From Bifidobacterium dentium JCM 1195 = DSM 20436 (GTDB lineage Bacteria; Actinomycetota; Actinomycetes; Actinomycetales; Bifidobacteriaceae): a stretch of DNA of 64,000 bases. Made by a program: the position numbers and the translations under genes. The notes below the pieces were generated by a model, which saw only the letters and a program-made list of their open reading frames with translations, did no database searches and was not told where the DNA came from. Where the stretch lies: assembly GCF_001042595.1 (NCBI RefSeq), contig NZ_AP012326.1, forward strand, positions 1,550,001-1,614,000, read 5' to 3'. Below are positions 26,801-36,148 of the stretch, in pieces. How positions within the stretch are numbered: position 1 is the stretch's first letter; each line of letters starts with the position of its first letter.

Positions 26801-28629
26801 GTGTACATGCCTCGGTCGGGGATGGTTCCGCCACTGGTCACGGCCAGGCGTTGCGCCCCGGGACGTGCGGAGATGAGTCCGGATTCCTCGTTGCACTGCA
26901 GTGGTGGGCGGAATACGGAAAAGTCCTCGCTATCATAGGCACCGGTCATCATGCCCATCACCGCATCGAAGATCGACCGATCCAGATCCGTGAAGGAGGC
27001 CGCCTTGCGCACCCGCCCATACCACTCGTCAGGATCAAGATCGTCCATGGCCGCCGCGGCCACGGTCTGTTGGGCAAGGACATCCAGCGGATTGATCGGA
27101 ATCGTCAACGGTTCGATATCACCTGCCCGCATACTTTCGATACAGGCGGCCGTACCGATGATCTGTTCGCGCGTGATCGGGTAGAACAACGCATGCGACA
27201 CTCCCCCGACTTGATGATCGGCGCGTCCTACCCGCTGCAATCCCGAAGAGATCGACAACGGCGGTGCGATCTGAATCACTAGGTCCACCGACCCCATGTC
27301 AATGCCGAGTTCAAGGCTGGAAGTGGCCACCACGCATCGCAGTTGGCCTCGTTTGAGCCGCTCCTCGATTTGCTTGCGCCTGTCTTTCGACACGGATCCA
27401 TGATGGGCCATGGCGATCGCATCACCATCTGCATGGGACCCGACCAGCATGGTGGTCGATCCAATCACGGAATCGTAGTGCCCGGCGAATCCTTCACGTC
27501 CTTCCGGTGAACCAACGTCGTGAGGCTCGGAACGGCACATGCCGGCATGCATGTCGTTGAGGCGTGCGGTGAGCTTTTCCGCCAGCCCTCGGGAGTTGAC
27601 GAATACGAGTGTGGTGCGATGCTTCAGTATTTCGTCGAGAACGCTGCGTTCTATGGCCGGCCATACCGAACCGCCTACCAGTCCTGGCGAAGCGGGGCTC
27701 CCGGTCGTCGCTTTTCGAATGATGCCCTTGCGTTCGGCAAGCGATTCCATGGCCGGAGTCACTCCGGAAATACGCGGAGTACGGGGATTCGGAGAATCCA
27801 CACCGCCAGCCCGACACCTGGCTTCGGAGGATTTGGGACCATGCACATACTCTAGAGGTTCCACGACCTTCAAATCCATTGCGGGGCGCGTTCCGGAATT
27901 GATGATCCGCACCGCTTGCGCGCCACCAAGGAATCGCGCGGCCTCCTCGGGTGGATTCACGGTTGCGGACAGACCGATACGTTGCACCGGATGACCGACG
28001 AGGCCATCCAACCGTTCCAGACTCAAGGCAAGGTGCGCGCCACGTTTGGAGCCTGCGACGGCATGCACCTCATCGACGATCACCGTCTCCACGGTCGAAA
28101 GGATGCGCCGGGCCTTGGATGTGAGCATCAGGAACAACGATTCCGGAGTGGTGACGAGAATATCCGGCGGATGGTTGACGATGGCGCGCCGCTCCTTCGG
28201 TGCGGTGTCGCCGCTGCGTATGCAGACCCGGACTTTCGGCGCGGGCAATCCCGAGGCCTTGCACTGATCGGCTATGCCGCACAACGGCGTTTCAAGATTC
28301 TTCGCCACATCGACGCCCAAGGCCTTCAAAGGCGAGATGTACAACACCCTGACGCCGCGCTTGGGCTTTCCCGACGTGTTTCCACCATCACCGACGGTAC
28401 CTGCGGCAGACTCCCCCATCAGCCCGTCAATTGCCGAAAGGAACGCGCACAGGGTCTTACCGGAGCCGGTGGGCGCAGTCACCAGCACGTTCCCACCGGA
28501 GCGAATGGCCGGCCATGCCTGCCTTTGCGTGTCAGTCGGGCATTTGAACGCATGCTCGAACCATGCCTTGGTAGGCTCCGAAAACAGGTTCAGACATTCG
28601 TACATACGTTCGATTATGACATCAGTCAC
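23854..28629 (-). CDS. lhr: Large ATP-dependent helicase Lhr
   Basis: The 1,591-residue superfamily 2 helicase has the DEAD/DEAH-like core: VTAPTGSGKTLCAFL, VIVDEVHAVAGSKRG, GLSATVNPPEEAA, VATSSLELGIDMGSVD and LQRVGRADHQ. The Lhr winged-helix and DUF4145-type C-terminal extensions follow. Lhr proteins are 3'-5' translocases linked to DNA repair in actinobacteria. The start is probably GTG at 28629, with AAGGA nine bases upstream inside the end of the previous gene. It lies five bases after the regulator gene, so it is the last gene of a DUF2975-regulator-lhr transcript. It converges tightly on parC. Confidence 0.92.
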   Translation of the reverse strand: MTDVIIERMYECLNLFSEPTKAWFEHAFKCPTDTQRQAWPAIRSGGNVLVTAPTGSGKTLCAFLSAIDGLMGESAAGTVGDGGNTSGKPKRGVRVLYISPLKALGVDVAKNLETPLCGIADQCKASGLPAPKVRVCIRSGDTAPKERRAIVNHPPDILVTTPESLFLMLTSKARRILSTVETVIVDEVHAVAGSKRGAHLALSLERLDGLVGHPVQRIGLSATVNPPEEAARFLGGAQAVRIINSGTRPAMDLKVVEPLEYVHGPKSSEARCRAGGVDSPNPRTPRISGVTPAMESLAERKGIIRKATTGSPASPGLVGGSVWPAIERSVLDEILKHRTTLVFVNSRGLAEKLTARLNDMHAGMCRSEPHDVGSPEGREGFAGHYDSVIGSTTMLVGSHADGDAIAMAHHGSVSKDRRKQIEERLKRGQLRCVVATSSLELGIDMGSVDLVIQIAPPLSISSGLQRVGRADHQVGGVSHALFYPITREQIIGTAACIESMRAGDIEPLTIPINPLDVLAQQTVAAAAMDDLDPDEWYGRVRKAASFTDLDRSIFDAVMGMMTGAYDSEDFSVFRPPLQCNEESGLISARPGAQRLAVTSGGTIPDRGMYTVVLPETDCGPGPRRVGELDEEMVYESREGDVITLGTSTWQIQEITRDRVVVVPAPGRTARLPFWHGEGDGRDYGFGLAQGRFLREISQGLRARTAENFRHANVDGVDVESRFDARIIARLRRDGLDDNAIGNLADLLEEQRAITGIIPNDRELVIERCRDEEGDWRIIIHSPYGRRVHEPWAMAITTRIRQRYGFDGQVYAADDGIIIRLPDVDGALPIRELVLFDLDDLHRIIEAQVGESVLYSARFRECAARSLFLPRTDPGRRVPLWQQRLRAAQLLNAARARQNFPLLLETARECLQDVYDLPALRRIMTGLNSATIALSDVTTETPSPFAESMLFGFVGAVMYQYDVPQAERSTRLLSMDPEVLERLLGGTDMSTVLDADVIRQVAHELAEKTFWNDLDKGDVTGRVTRYAKTHGPFVADRMIADLDIDAVQAVRALDMLHAKGDLLTGHFADAEALADAALTDSDSADVRSPIAHSSSPRAGTIGETDYGTSSQQWLHRDVFRRIRSRSLAKARNAIKPVSPQTYQAFLLDRQGVGPVGGERYEGIDGLMRVIEQLEGVSLAAQIWESSVFSTRVRGYHPSMLDELIASGDVIWVGEGAGDTAAKEVGNIAFYPADSPLVSETVASDTAEDDEALTVPQAIITALQDGGAFHASQLSATAKSVWERHAEAQVDETTGEIIVPAWGESQFEEALWSLVWQGRVTNSSFAPVRALMQGSGIARAPKATLRRRVRMHTAVPMTLGGLWSAVVAPRPIENGTATSNGGMEEREIARIESLLDRYGVIAAPLIDKDRIAGGFSRLYPVLKRMEEHGMLVRGLFVDGFGAAQFAGHDTVDALRSENQWHSQSCVALEVTDPASLTGAAIAWPELEPTKTEKADGSRGAKPARRTGSIVVFKQGEPVLFAVPKSHRIMAFTDAEGTLRQACSELVYALQRQSGGSISFNEMNGISLKQRNKYMRLLHAAGFTESPQGMKLYR

Positions 28630-28634
28630 AGACG

Positions 28635-28850
28635 TCAGTCCTTATCGTCGTCGACCCACTCAAGCACATCGCCGGGCTGACAACCCAACGTCTGGCAGAT
28701 GGCGTCAAGCGTGGAGAATCGAATCGCCTTGGCCCGTCCGTTCTTCAACACCGAAACGTTGACCGGCGTGATGCCTATCGCCTCGGCCAACTCGTTGACG
28801 CTCATCTTGCGTCTGGCAAGCATCACATCGAGGTTCACACGAATCGACAT
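28635..28850 (-). CDS. Small Cro/C1-type (YozG-like) transcriptional regulator
   Basis: The 71-residue protein is almost entirely one helix-turn-helix (LARRKMSVNELAEAIGITPV, NVSVLKNGRAKAIRFSTLDA), with an acidic end. Such regulators usually sit beside DUF2975 membrane proteins, as here: it starts one base after the DUF2975 stop. Repeated TATCG/CGATA palindromes upstream of the operon are plausible binding sites, so autoregulation is inferred. Confidence 0.88.
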   Translation of the reverse strand: MSIRVNLDVMLARRKMSVNELAEAIGITPVNVSVLKNGRAKAIRFSTLDAICQTLGCQPGDVLEWVDDDKD

Positions 28851-28851
28851 A

Positions 28852-29385
28852 TCAAATCACCGCCGCCAACTCATCACGCTGTTCGATGGCCTGCATCAGC
28901 AATGAGCGCATTACCAGCATCAGCAGCTCGAACGCGGCAATCAGCAGCAAGGAAACCAGACCTGCGCCCAATATGGCGAATCGCACCAGATCCCGTTCGA
29001 CGCCCAATACATCGGCCAACAACATCGAAGGCGACATCCAGATCTGAGACAGCATCAGCAGGACCACCAATACGGCCTCGGCTCCGGCGCACGCAAGAAT
29101 ACCGTTCGTCCAATGCACCGCCTCGCCGGAAAACACATCGCGCCGCCTGGCGAGGGTCAACAATCGCCACAACGGAATCAGCGCGATCTCGAAGCAGGCG
29201 ACCATCAGCGCACCATCGATCACGTACAGCCAATGCAACGCATCGGCATGGGGGTGCGCGGCCGCGACGCCGCCCGCAACCACGAACAGACCTATCTGCA
29301 ATCCCAAACAACACACGGCGAACAGTATGATCAGCACACGCAACGCACCAATCACCCCGCAACGGCATACCAAACGATCCGACAT
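28852..29385 (-). CDS. DUF2975 membrane protein
   Basis: The 177-residue protein has four predicted transmembrane helices (around LRVLIILFAVCCLGLQIGLF, ALMVACFEIALIPLWRLL, EAVLVVLLMLSQIW and LGAGLVSLLLIAAFELL), the usual DUF2975 arrangement. The function is unknown. The pairing with a YozG-like regulator is common in Gram-positive bacteria and may form a membrane-linked signalling unit. It is the first gene of the leftward operon. Confidence 0.85.
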   Translation of the reverse strand: MSDRLVCRCGVIGALRVLIILFAVCCLGLQIGLFVVAGGVAAAHPHADALHWLYVIDGALMVACFEIALIPLWRLLTLARRRDVFSGEAVHWTNGILACAGAEAVLVVLLMLSQIWMSPSMLLADVLGVERDLVRFAILGAGLVSLLLIAAFELLMLVMRSLLMQAIEQRDELAAVI

Positions 29386-29411
29386 GACAGATCTCCCATC
29401 CTATTTTTGAA

Positions 29412-29493
29412 TATCGATAATAATCTATCGAAACTCGATATGCAAATCTTGTGAAAGTAAGTCCATCGATATATTTCTATCGTTTTTCGATAG
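29412..29493. promoter_or_regulatory. Cluster of TATCG-N5-CGATA operators in a divergent promoter
   Basis: The AT-rich gap between the DUF2975 operon and the DUF4173 gene holds TATCGAAACTCGATA (29426-29440) and CTATCGTTTTTCGATAG (29477-29493). Two related core motifs, TATCGATA (29412-29419) and ATCGATAT (29465-29472), are also present. The repeated design suggests cooperative binding of one regulator controlling both directions. The small regulator encoded next door is the likely binder (inference). Confidence 0.6.
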
Positions 29494-29541
29494 CTTACGA
29501 TGGCGCCATACACACTACGTACCATCACCGAAAGGCTCCGC

Positions 29542-30948
29542 ATGACGGCATTTCAATCCCAGGCACAACCGGTGGCCAATCCCCTACCTGCCGCATCCGG
29601 CCCGCAGAACGTCAAGCCGGAGGCGGATCCCACAACCAGGCGGCGGGAGATGGCGAGCCGACCGATCACCCAACGCACCATTGTCACCATCTGCGTGGCG
29701 CTGGCAATCACATTCGCCTTCGACCGGCTGGTCTGCGACATCACCCCAACATGGCTGTCCGGCTACGCGGTGCCGCTGTTCTGGGTGATATGCACCACGG
29801 CGCTCACCACGCTGCACTGGCGGACCGCCCGCAAGCGTCCGCTCGTCTGGCTGGTCTCAGGAAGCATCATCGCCATCGGCATATGGGAAGCGCTGTTCTC
29901 GTCCGTATGGTCATATTCGAACAATCTAGAATACGCATTGACCACGGCATTGGCCCAGCCCGCCCTGCTGATGCTGCATTGCCAACTGGTCAACGGCCAA
30001 TATGACGTGCGGCACCCGTTCCAAATCGTGTGGAACTGGATCACCGGCTGGTTCATACAGCCATTCGTGAAGCTGAAAGGTTTCTTCGAGCCATGTGCAA
30101 TCCTGTTCGCCCGATTCGCCACCGCATCGGGAAAGCGCTCGAAAGCCCGCGAAATCGGCATGGCCCTGCTTGTTTCGATTCCCGTGCTGTTGGCGATCGT
30201 CCCGCTGCTGGCGGACGCCGACCTCGTGTTCCGATATGAGCTGGCGAACGTTTTCGGGCACATCGACCCGACGGATTTCATCCTTCATGCGACCATCGTT
30301 CTTCTGCCATGGCCGTTCCTATGCTCGCTGCTCATCGGACTTGATGGCAAGCCCGCATCGCCGCTCCCGGAACGCCGCATCACATTGGGCACGACAACGA
30401 CCATCGTGGTATTGCTGATGACGTTGCTCGTATACGCGTTGTTCTGCGTGGTGCAATTCCGCTTTCTGTTTGCGGGATTGTTCATGAACGGCTCTATCGC
30501 ATTGCCTGACGGACTGACCTACAGCGACTACGCGCGCAGCGGCTTCTTCCAGCTGCTGACGGTCACGGCGATCAATCTGACCATCTTCGCAGTTGCGCTC
30601 ACCTTCACGCCGCGCACACGTTCATTGACGGTCTCGCTGATCGCGTTGATGACGGAGACCGCCATCATGCTCGTTTCTGCGACGTTGCGCCTCGGCCTGT
30701 ATATTGACGCATACGGGTTGACATGGCTGCGCTATGTCTCGATGACGTTCATCGCACTACTGGCAGTCGCGATCCTGCTGTGCCTGGTCCGACTGAAAGT
30801 GCAGCGCCTTCCGTTGACCGCAACGCTCGTCGCGCTGTTCATCGTCTGGTATGTGGCGCTTGGCTTCAGCAATCCCTACTGGATATGCGAAACCTACAAC
30901 GCATTCCACGGCTTTGGTACAGTCGCATCGATTCAGCCGATTCGTTGA
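29542..30948 (+). CDS. DUF4173 (DUF4153-type) polytopic membrane protein
   Basis: The 468-residue protein has about ten to twelve hydrophobic helices after a Pro/Gln-rich cytoplasmic start. The motif DGLTYSDYARSGFFQLLTVT is the landmark of DUF4153/DUF4173 proteins. The function is unknown. GAAAGG seven bases before the ATG at 29542 decides the start over the ATG at 29500, which lies in the operator region. The 3' end overlaps the MFS gene by 16 bases in convergent orientation. It shares its promoter region with the DUF2975-regulator-lhr operon. Confidence 0.8.
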   Translation: MTAFQSQAQPVANPLPAASGPQNVKPEADPTTRRREMASRPITQRTIVTICVALAITFAFDRLVCDITPTWLSGYAVPLFWVICTTALTTLHWRTARKRPLVWLVSGSIIAIGIWEALFSSVWSYSNNLEYALTTALAQPALLMLHCQLVNGQYDVRHPFQIVWNWITGWFIQPFVKLKGFFEPCAILFARFATASGKRSKAREIGMALLVSIPVLLAIVPLLADADLVFRYELANVFGHIDPTDFILHATIVLLPWPFLCSLLIGLDGKPASPLPERRITLGTTTTIVVLLMTLLVYALFCVVQFRFLFAGLFMNGSIALPDGLTYSDYARSGFFQLLTVTAINLTIFAVALTFTPRTRSLTVSLIALMTETAIMLVSATLRLGLYIDAYGLTWLRYVSMTFIALLAVAILLCLVRLKVQRLPLTATLVALFIVWYVALGFSNPYWICETYNAFHGFGTVASIQPIR

Positions 30949-32186
30949 CCGCCGCACTTCCTGCGCAGGGATTCATGCATGACGATCATGAGCACAAGGA
31001 AAACGACCAGATACCACGGGAACAAGGTGATGGTGACATGCTGTGCGATCAGGCCGAACACCGGCGGCATGCACATCGACCCGACATAGGCGCAGGCCAT
31101 CTGCATGCCGACGATGGCCTGCGACTTGTCTTCGCCGAAATACGTCGGCGTGGAGTGGATGACGCACGGATAAATCGGCGCGCAGCCGAGTCCGACGACC
31201 ATCAGACCGACAATGGTGCCAAGATGCTGCGGCAACGGTAGCAACATGACCACAACGCCAAGCAACACAAGGACCTGCCCCATGCGAATCATGGTCGGAT
31301 CGTTGAATTTCATGGTGACGAAACCGCTCAGCAAACGACCAACGGTGATGCCGATGCAGAACAGACTGGCCCACATGGCCGCCGTGGTCTTGTCGATGCC
31401 CTTGCCGAGTGCCATGTAGCTGCTGGCCCATAGCATGGCGGTCTGTTCCAGTGCGCAATAGCAGAAGAACATGATGAGAATCTCGCGTGCGCCGCGGATG
31501 GCAAGCACCCCTCGAATGCCAAGTGGTTCGCGAGATGGCTCCTGGGCAAGCCCTTCGGCGGCGGATTGCTCAGTGATGTCTGCCGAAGGTTCCGTCTCAA
31601 TGCTTTGCGGTTGCGGAACCCGTTGTTTCCATAACGGCAGGCTGAAAATCAATATGGCCGTCAAGACGATCTGCAGGATGGAGATGTAACGATACCCCCA
31701 TGACCAGCCTTGTCCCGCATTCAACGCATATCCCATGATGTATGGGCCCGTCAGCGCACCAATACCCCACATGGCGTGCAACCAGCTCATGTGGTGGCTT
31801 TCGTAATGGATGGCCACGTAATTGTTGAGGGCCGCATCCACGCCGCCGGCACCGAGGCCATATGGAACGGCGAACAGGATCAGCACCCAATAGCTCGGGG
31901 CCATGGAGAATCCGAACAGGGCCAGTGCGGTCAATGCCACCGATATGGCGGTGACCTTGCCGGCGCCGAATCGCAGGGTCATACGATCCGACATCAATGC
32001 GGAGACGATGGTACCTGCCGAAATGACCATGGAAATGCCGCCCGCCCATGATACGGGAGCGCCCAGATCGGTACTCATGGTGGGCCATGCGGCACCAAGT
32101 ACGGCATCGGGCAGGCCAAGGCTGATGAAGGCCACGTAGATTACGGCAAGTAGGAGATTGACCAATCTCGTCTCCTTTGGCGACAT
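30933..32186 (-). CDS. Major facilitator superfamily transporter
   Basis: The 417-residue protein has 12 predicted helices. It contains the MFS loop between helices 2 and 3 (SDRMTLRFGAGK) and a long central cytoplasmic loop rich in Pro/Glu/Ser. The sequence GLPDAVLGAAWPTM in helix 1 and LNNYVAIHYESHHMSWLHAM are typical of the sugar/fucose-permease-like branch. The substrate is unknown. A palindrome TACCGATCGGTA lies about 50 bases upstream of the start. Confidence 0.85.
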   Translation of the reverse strand: MSPKETRLVNLLLAVIYVAFISLGLPDAVLGAAWPTMSTDLGAPVSWAGGISMVISAGTIVSALMSDRMTLRFGAGKVTAISVALTALALFGFSMAPSYWVLILFAVPYGLGAGGVDAALNNYVAIHYESHHMSWLHAMWGIGALTGPYIMGYALNAGQGWSWGYRYISILQIVLTAILIFSLPLWKQRVPQPQSIETEPSADITEQSAAEGLAQEPSREPLGIRGVLAIRGAREILIMFFCYCALEQTAMLWASSYMALGKGIDKTTAAMWASLFCIGITVGRLLSGFVTMKFNDPTMIRMGQVLVLLGVVVMLLPLPQHLGTIVGLMVVGLGCAPIYPCVIHSTPTYFGEDKSQAIVGMQMACAYVGSMCMPPVFGLIAQHVTITLFPWYLVVFLVLMIVMHESLRRKCGGQRIG

Positions 32187-32233
32187 ACGGTTACGACAAC
32201 GTTTTCTCGACTAGTATTCTAGACACATCTATC

Positions 32234-32245
32234 TACCGATCGGTA
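32234..32245. promoter_or_regulatory. Palindromic operator candidate upstream of the MFS gene
   Basis: TACCGATCGGTA is a perfect 12-bp palindrome of the kind bound by TetR-family repressors. CTAG-TATT-CTAG lies just nearer the gene. No TetR gene is adjacent in this window. Confidence 0.4.
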
Positions 32246-32326
32246 ACCAGTGGCTTGCATTATCGTTCGGGAAAATTTCAGTGTCCACCGGCATGCCCGA
32301 TGCGGCGGAACCGGACCGGACGACGA

Positions 32327-34663
32327 TCAGGTATCGATCTTGGAACGGTCGAAATCATCGGCGTTCTCGACGATGAACGCCTTGCGCGGCGGCACGTCAT
32401 CGCCCATGAGCAGACTGAAGATCTCGTTGGCCTGTTCGGCGTCCTCCATGCGGATACGGCGCAGCATGCGCGTACGCGGATCCATGGTGGTGTCGGCGAG
32501 CTGGTCGGCATCCATCTCACCCAAGCCCTTGTAGCGCTGAATGTCATCGTTATAGGCGATATGTTTGCGCTCGAGCTCGGAAAGTTTGCCGGCCAGCTCG
32601 TCATCGGAATAGGTATAGATGTACTCGCCCTTATGCGCGCCGGTCAGGGCGATGCGATGCAATGGCGGAACGGCGGCATACACGTGACCGTGCTCGATGA
32701 GTGGACGCATGTAGCGGTAGAACAGCGTGAGCAGCAGAATGCGGATATGCGCGCCATCGACATCGGCATCGGTCATCATGATGATTTTGTTGTATCGTGC
32801 CTGCTCGATATCGAAACTGGCCCCGGAACCCGCGCCGACCACCTGAATGATGGCTGCGCATTCCTTGTTCGACAGCATTTGCGCCAGTGAGGCCTTCTGC
32901 ACGTTGAGAATCTTGCCTCGAATCGGCAACAACGCCTGGAAACCGGAGTTTCGTGCGGCCTTGGCGGTGCCCAATGCGGAATCGCCCTCGACGATGAACA
33001 GTTCCGCCACATCATCGTTGCCCGGTTGGCAATCAGACAGTTTCGGCGGCATGGAAGCGGATTCGAGCGCATTCTTACGGCGGGTGACCTCTTTGGTCTT
33101 ACGCGCCTGAATGCGGGCGTGCATCTCACCGACGATCTTTTCAAGTACGCGGCCGGATTGCTCCTTGTAGCCACGCTTGGAACCGGTGATCATCTCGCCG
33201 AACTGCCTGTCGGTCATGCGGGTGACGATCGGTTTGACCTGCGCGGTACCCAGCACATCCTTGGTCTGCCCCTGGAACTGGGGTTCGGCGATACGTACGG
33301 TCACCACGGCCACGAGGCCGGCCATGATGTCGTCGCGCTCGACCTTCATGTTGGAATCCTTGAGATTCACCTTGAGTTTGCGCGCGTTGTCCTCCACGGC
33401 CTTGCGGATCTGTTTGGTGATGCCTTGCAGGAAACCATCCACATGCATACCGCCGCCGGGAGTTTCGACCACGTTCACGAAGCTGCGCATGGTGGTGTCG
33501 TAACCGTCGGTCCAACGCATGGCGATATCGACGGCACAGTCGCGGGTGACCTTCTGCGCGTGCAGTTCGCCGCCTTCGCCTACGGCCTGGGTCTCCTCGA
33601 CATAAGTGTCGTCACCGGTGATGCGCCAAATGTCGGAGACCGCCTCGCCTTTGGAGAGGAAGTCGACGAAGTCCTTCACCCCACCGTTGTGGCAGAATTC
33701 CTCGACACGCGCGTGACCGTAGCGCTGTCGCGCCGGTTGCGACGGTTGCTCCGGTTGCTCATCACCGGTAGCGTTCTCTGGGCTCTCAACTTCGTCGGCA
33801 TTGTCTACCGCTACTTCATCGAAGCCTTCGATCGCCGATCCGATATTATCCGTATCGTCCACCTCGTCCGTAGCGTCCACCACGGCATCCGACGTTCCGT
33901 CCGCCGGTACGTCGATCTCCCGCATTTCGTCGATGGATTCGTCACCGGTTTCGGGAATATTCTCGTCAATGACGGTGATTTTCAGTCCCGGTACCAGAAA
34001 ACTGGTCTGGCGTACACGGTCGATAAGCTGCTCATAACTGAATTCGGCGGTGTCATTGAAGATTTCCGGATCGGCCCAATATCGGATACGGGTACCGGTG
34101 GTCTTCGGACTGACCTTGCCGATGATCTCCAACTCGGTCGGACGGTTCTTGCGCGTGCGTTTGAACGGCGAATCGGGAGACGGATGCTCCGGATCCGCAT
34201 CGGCGTACACACCGGGATGTCCCTGGTGGAACGACATGTGATGCGTTTTGCCGTCACGATCCACTTCGACGTCAAGTCGGGAGCTCAAAGCGTTGACCAC
34301 CGAAGAGCCCACGCCATGCAAACCGCCGGAAGCGCCATAGGAGGAATTGCCGAACTTCGCGCCGGCGTGAAGCTTGGTGAGCACCACTTCCACGCCGGTA
34401 AGCTTGGTTTTCGGTTCCACGTCGACGGGAATGCCGCGGCCGTTGTCGGCGACTTCGACGGAACCATCGGAATGCAACGTCACGACAATATGGTTGCAGG
34501 CACCGGCAAGGGCCTCATCGACGGAGTTGTCGATGATCTCCCACAGACAGTGCATCAGACCCTGGCTGTCGGTCGTGCCGATGTACATGCCCGGACGCTT
34601 GCGCACCGCGTCCAGACCTTCCAGCACGGTTAGGCTGCCTGCGCCGTAATTATCCTTGGCCAT
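32327..34663 (-). CDS. parE: DNA topoisomerase IV subunit B (ParE-like)
   Basis: This is the ATPase subunit that works with ParC. The GHKL ATPase motifs are EIIDNSVDEAL, VADNGRGIPVD and GGLHGVGSSVVNALS. The TOPRIM part has FIVEGDSALGTAK and MTDADVDGAHIRILLL. The 778-residue protein is longer than usual because of an acidic insertion of about 75 residues (rich in Asp/Glu, encoded near 33715-33985) just before the EEFCHNGGVKDFV motif. The start at 34663 (MAKDNYG) fits the family; an ATG three codons upstream at 34672 is possible. It lies downstream of sigA, separated by a hairpin. Confidence 0.92.
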   Translation of the reverse strand: MAKDNYGAGSLTVLEGLDAVRKRPGMYIGTTDSQGLMHCLWEIIDNSVDEALAGACNHIVVTLHSDGSVEVADNGRGIPVDVEPKTKLTGVEVVLTKLHAGAKFGNSSYGASGGLHGVGSSVVNALSSRLDVEVDRDGKTHHMSFHQGHPGVYADADPEHPSPDSPFKRTRKNRPTELEIIGKVSPKTTGTRIRYWADPEIFNDTAEFSYEQLIDRVRQTSFLVPGLKITVIDENIPETGDESIDEMREIDVPADGTSDAVVDATDEVDDTDNIGSAIEGFDEVAVDNADEVESPENATGDEQPEQPSQPARQRYGHARVEEFCHNGGVKDFVDFLSKGEAVSDIWRITGDDTYVEETQAVGEGGELHAQKVTRDCAVDIAMRWTDGYDTTMRSFVNVVETPGGGMHVDGFLQGITKQIRKAVEDNARKLKVNLKDSNMKVERDDIMAGLVAVVTVRIAEPQFQGQTKDVLGTAQVKPIVTRMTDRQFGEMITGSKRGYKEQSGRVLEKIVGEMHARIQARKTKEVTRRKNALESASMPPKLSDCQPGNDDVAELFIVEGDSALGTAKAARNSGFQALLPIRGKILNVQKASLAQMLSNKECAAIIQVVGAGSGASFDIEQARYNKIIMMTDADVDGAHIRILLLTLFYRYMRPLIEHGHVYAAVPPLHRIALTGAHKGEYIYTYSDDELAGKLSELERKHIAYNDDIQRYKGLGEMDADQLADTTMDPRTRMLRRIRMEDAEQANEIFSLLMGDDVPPRKAFIVENADDFDRSKIDT

Positions 34664-34698
34664 ACTCCTCATTCCACGGTTGTGTCGGTTACACGAGA

Positions 34699-34739
34699 GA
34701 AGTCGGGAAATCCACTTCTTTCAGGGATTTCCCGACTTC
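34699..34739 (-). terminator. Stem-loop between sigA and parE
   Basis: Perfect 15-base arms (34699-34713, 34725-34739) surround an 11-base loop about 25 bases after the sigA stop. Only a short T/C tract follows on the minus strand, so read-through into parE is possible. Confidence 0.65.
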
Positions 34740-34762
34740 GTCCATACGTTTTTCCGTTCGAA

Positions 34763-36148
34763 TCACTGATCCAGGAAGTCGCGTAGCGTCTGCGAACGGG
34801 ACGGGTGGCGCAGCTTCGACATGGTCTTGGATTCGATCTGGCGAATACGTTCACGGGTCACGCCGTACACACGGCCGATATCATCCAATGTCTTCGGCTG
34901 GCCGTCTTCCAAGCCGTAACGCATCTTGATAACGCCGGCTTCACGCGGAGACAGGGTTTCGAGCACCTGCTTGAACTGCTCCTGCAGCAACGAGAAGGCG
35001 ACCGCATCGGACGGTGCGATGGCGTCGGTATCCTCAATCAGATCGCCGAACTCGGAATCGCCATCCTCACCCAGCGGGGTGTGCAGCGAAATCGGCTCAC
35101 GCCCGTACTTCTGCACTTCCTGCACCTTCTCGACAGGCATATCGAGCTCGCGCGCCAGTTCATCCGGCGTAGGCTCACGACCCAGATCCTGCAGCATCTG
35201 ACGTTGCACACGGGACAGCTTGTTGATGACCTCGACCATATGCACGGGCACACGTATGGTGCGGGCCTGATCGGCCATGGCTCGGGTGATGGCCTGACGG
35301 ATCCACCACGTCGCATAGGTGGAGAACTTGAAGCCCTTCTTCCAATCGAACTTCTCGACGGCACGAATCAGGCCCAGGTTGCCTTCCTGGATCAGATCGA
35401 GGAACAACATACCACGGCCGGTGTAACGCTTGGCAAGCGACACCACCAGTCGAAGGTTGGCCTCCAGCAGATGGTCCTTGGCCTTCTTGCCGTCATTCGC
35501 CGCCCACTTGAGCTCACGCCTACGCTTGAAATCCATCTGACTGGCCTCGGTGTCCAACAGATGCTGGGCATACAGGCCAGCTTCGATACGTTCGGACAGG
35601 TCGACTTCCTGTTCCGCATTCAGCAGGCTTACGCGTCCGATCTGCTTCAGGTAGTCCTTGACCGGATCGGCGGTGGCGCCGGCAGCGATTACACGACGCT
35701 TCGGGTTGCCGGACGGAGTCAGATTGTCGTCGTCATCATCATCTCGCACGACGAAAGCGCCCTTTTCCTTGGGCTCCTCAGGCTTCTTGCGTTCCTCGTC
35801 GTCCTCATCCTCGTCATCTTCAGGCTCGGATTCCTCATCCTCGTCGAGATCGGCCTCATCGTCTTCCGCGTCGACGTCGTCGAGATCATCGTCGAAATCG
35901 TCGAGATCGGCCTCATCGACCTGATCCTCTTCGCCATCAAGGGTATCTTCGTCCTCGATCGGCTCCTCCTGCCTCTTGGCGGGAGCTTTCTTCTTCGCGG
36001 TAGTCTTACGCGGGGTCTTCGTGGCCGGGGTCTTCTTGTCCGCAGCTTTCTTGGTGGATGCCTTGCGCGAGGGGGCTTTCTTCGTGGAGGTGGTCTTATC
36101 GGTCAGATCAGCCTGTTCAGTGCTCGCCGTCGTTTCCTTAGTGGCCAA
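34763..36148 (-). CDS. sigA: Primary sigma factor SigA (RpoD)
   Basis: The 461-residue housekeeping sigma factor directs RNA polymerase to promoters. A Lys/Ala-rich and then strongly Asp/Glu-rich N-terminus (about 150 residues) precedes region 1.2 ([16 protein letters not shown]). Region 2 follows ([40 protein letters not shown]), then region 3, and region 4 with [25 protein letters not shown] six bases before TTG at 36148 decides the start; the in-frame ATG at 36190 lies upstream of that site. Confidence 0.95.
   Translation of the reverse strand: MATKETTASTEQADLTDKTTSTKKAPSRKASTKKAADKKTPATKTPRKTTAKKKAPAKRQEEPIEDEDTLDGEEDQVDEADLDDFDDDLDDVDAEDDEADLDEDEESEPEDDEDEDDEERKKPEEPKEKGAFVVRDDDDDDNLTPSGNPKRRVIAAGATADPVKDYLKQIGRVSLLNAEQEVDLSERIEAGLYAQHLLDTEASQMDFKRRRELKWAANDGKKAKDHLLEANLRLVVSLAKRYTGRGMLFLDLIQEGNLGLIRAVEKFDWKKGFKFSTYATWWIRQAITRAMADQARTIRVPVHMVEVINKLSRVQRQMLQDLGREPTPDELARELDMPVEKVQEVQKYGREPISLHTPLGEDGDSEFGDLIEDTDAIAPSDAVAFSLLQEQFKQVLETLSPREAGVIKMRYGLEDGQPKTLDDIGRVYGVTRERIRQIESKTMSKLRHPSRSQTLRDFLDQ

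Noticed and set aside
31213..31419. Small plus-strand frames inside the MFS gene
   Set aside because: They are shadows of the transporter gene, which has continuous membrane-helix coding.
33026..34633. 535-residue plus-strand open frame
   Set aside because: It is antisense to parE, which has all its family motifs.
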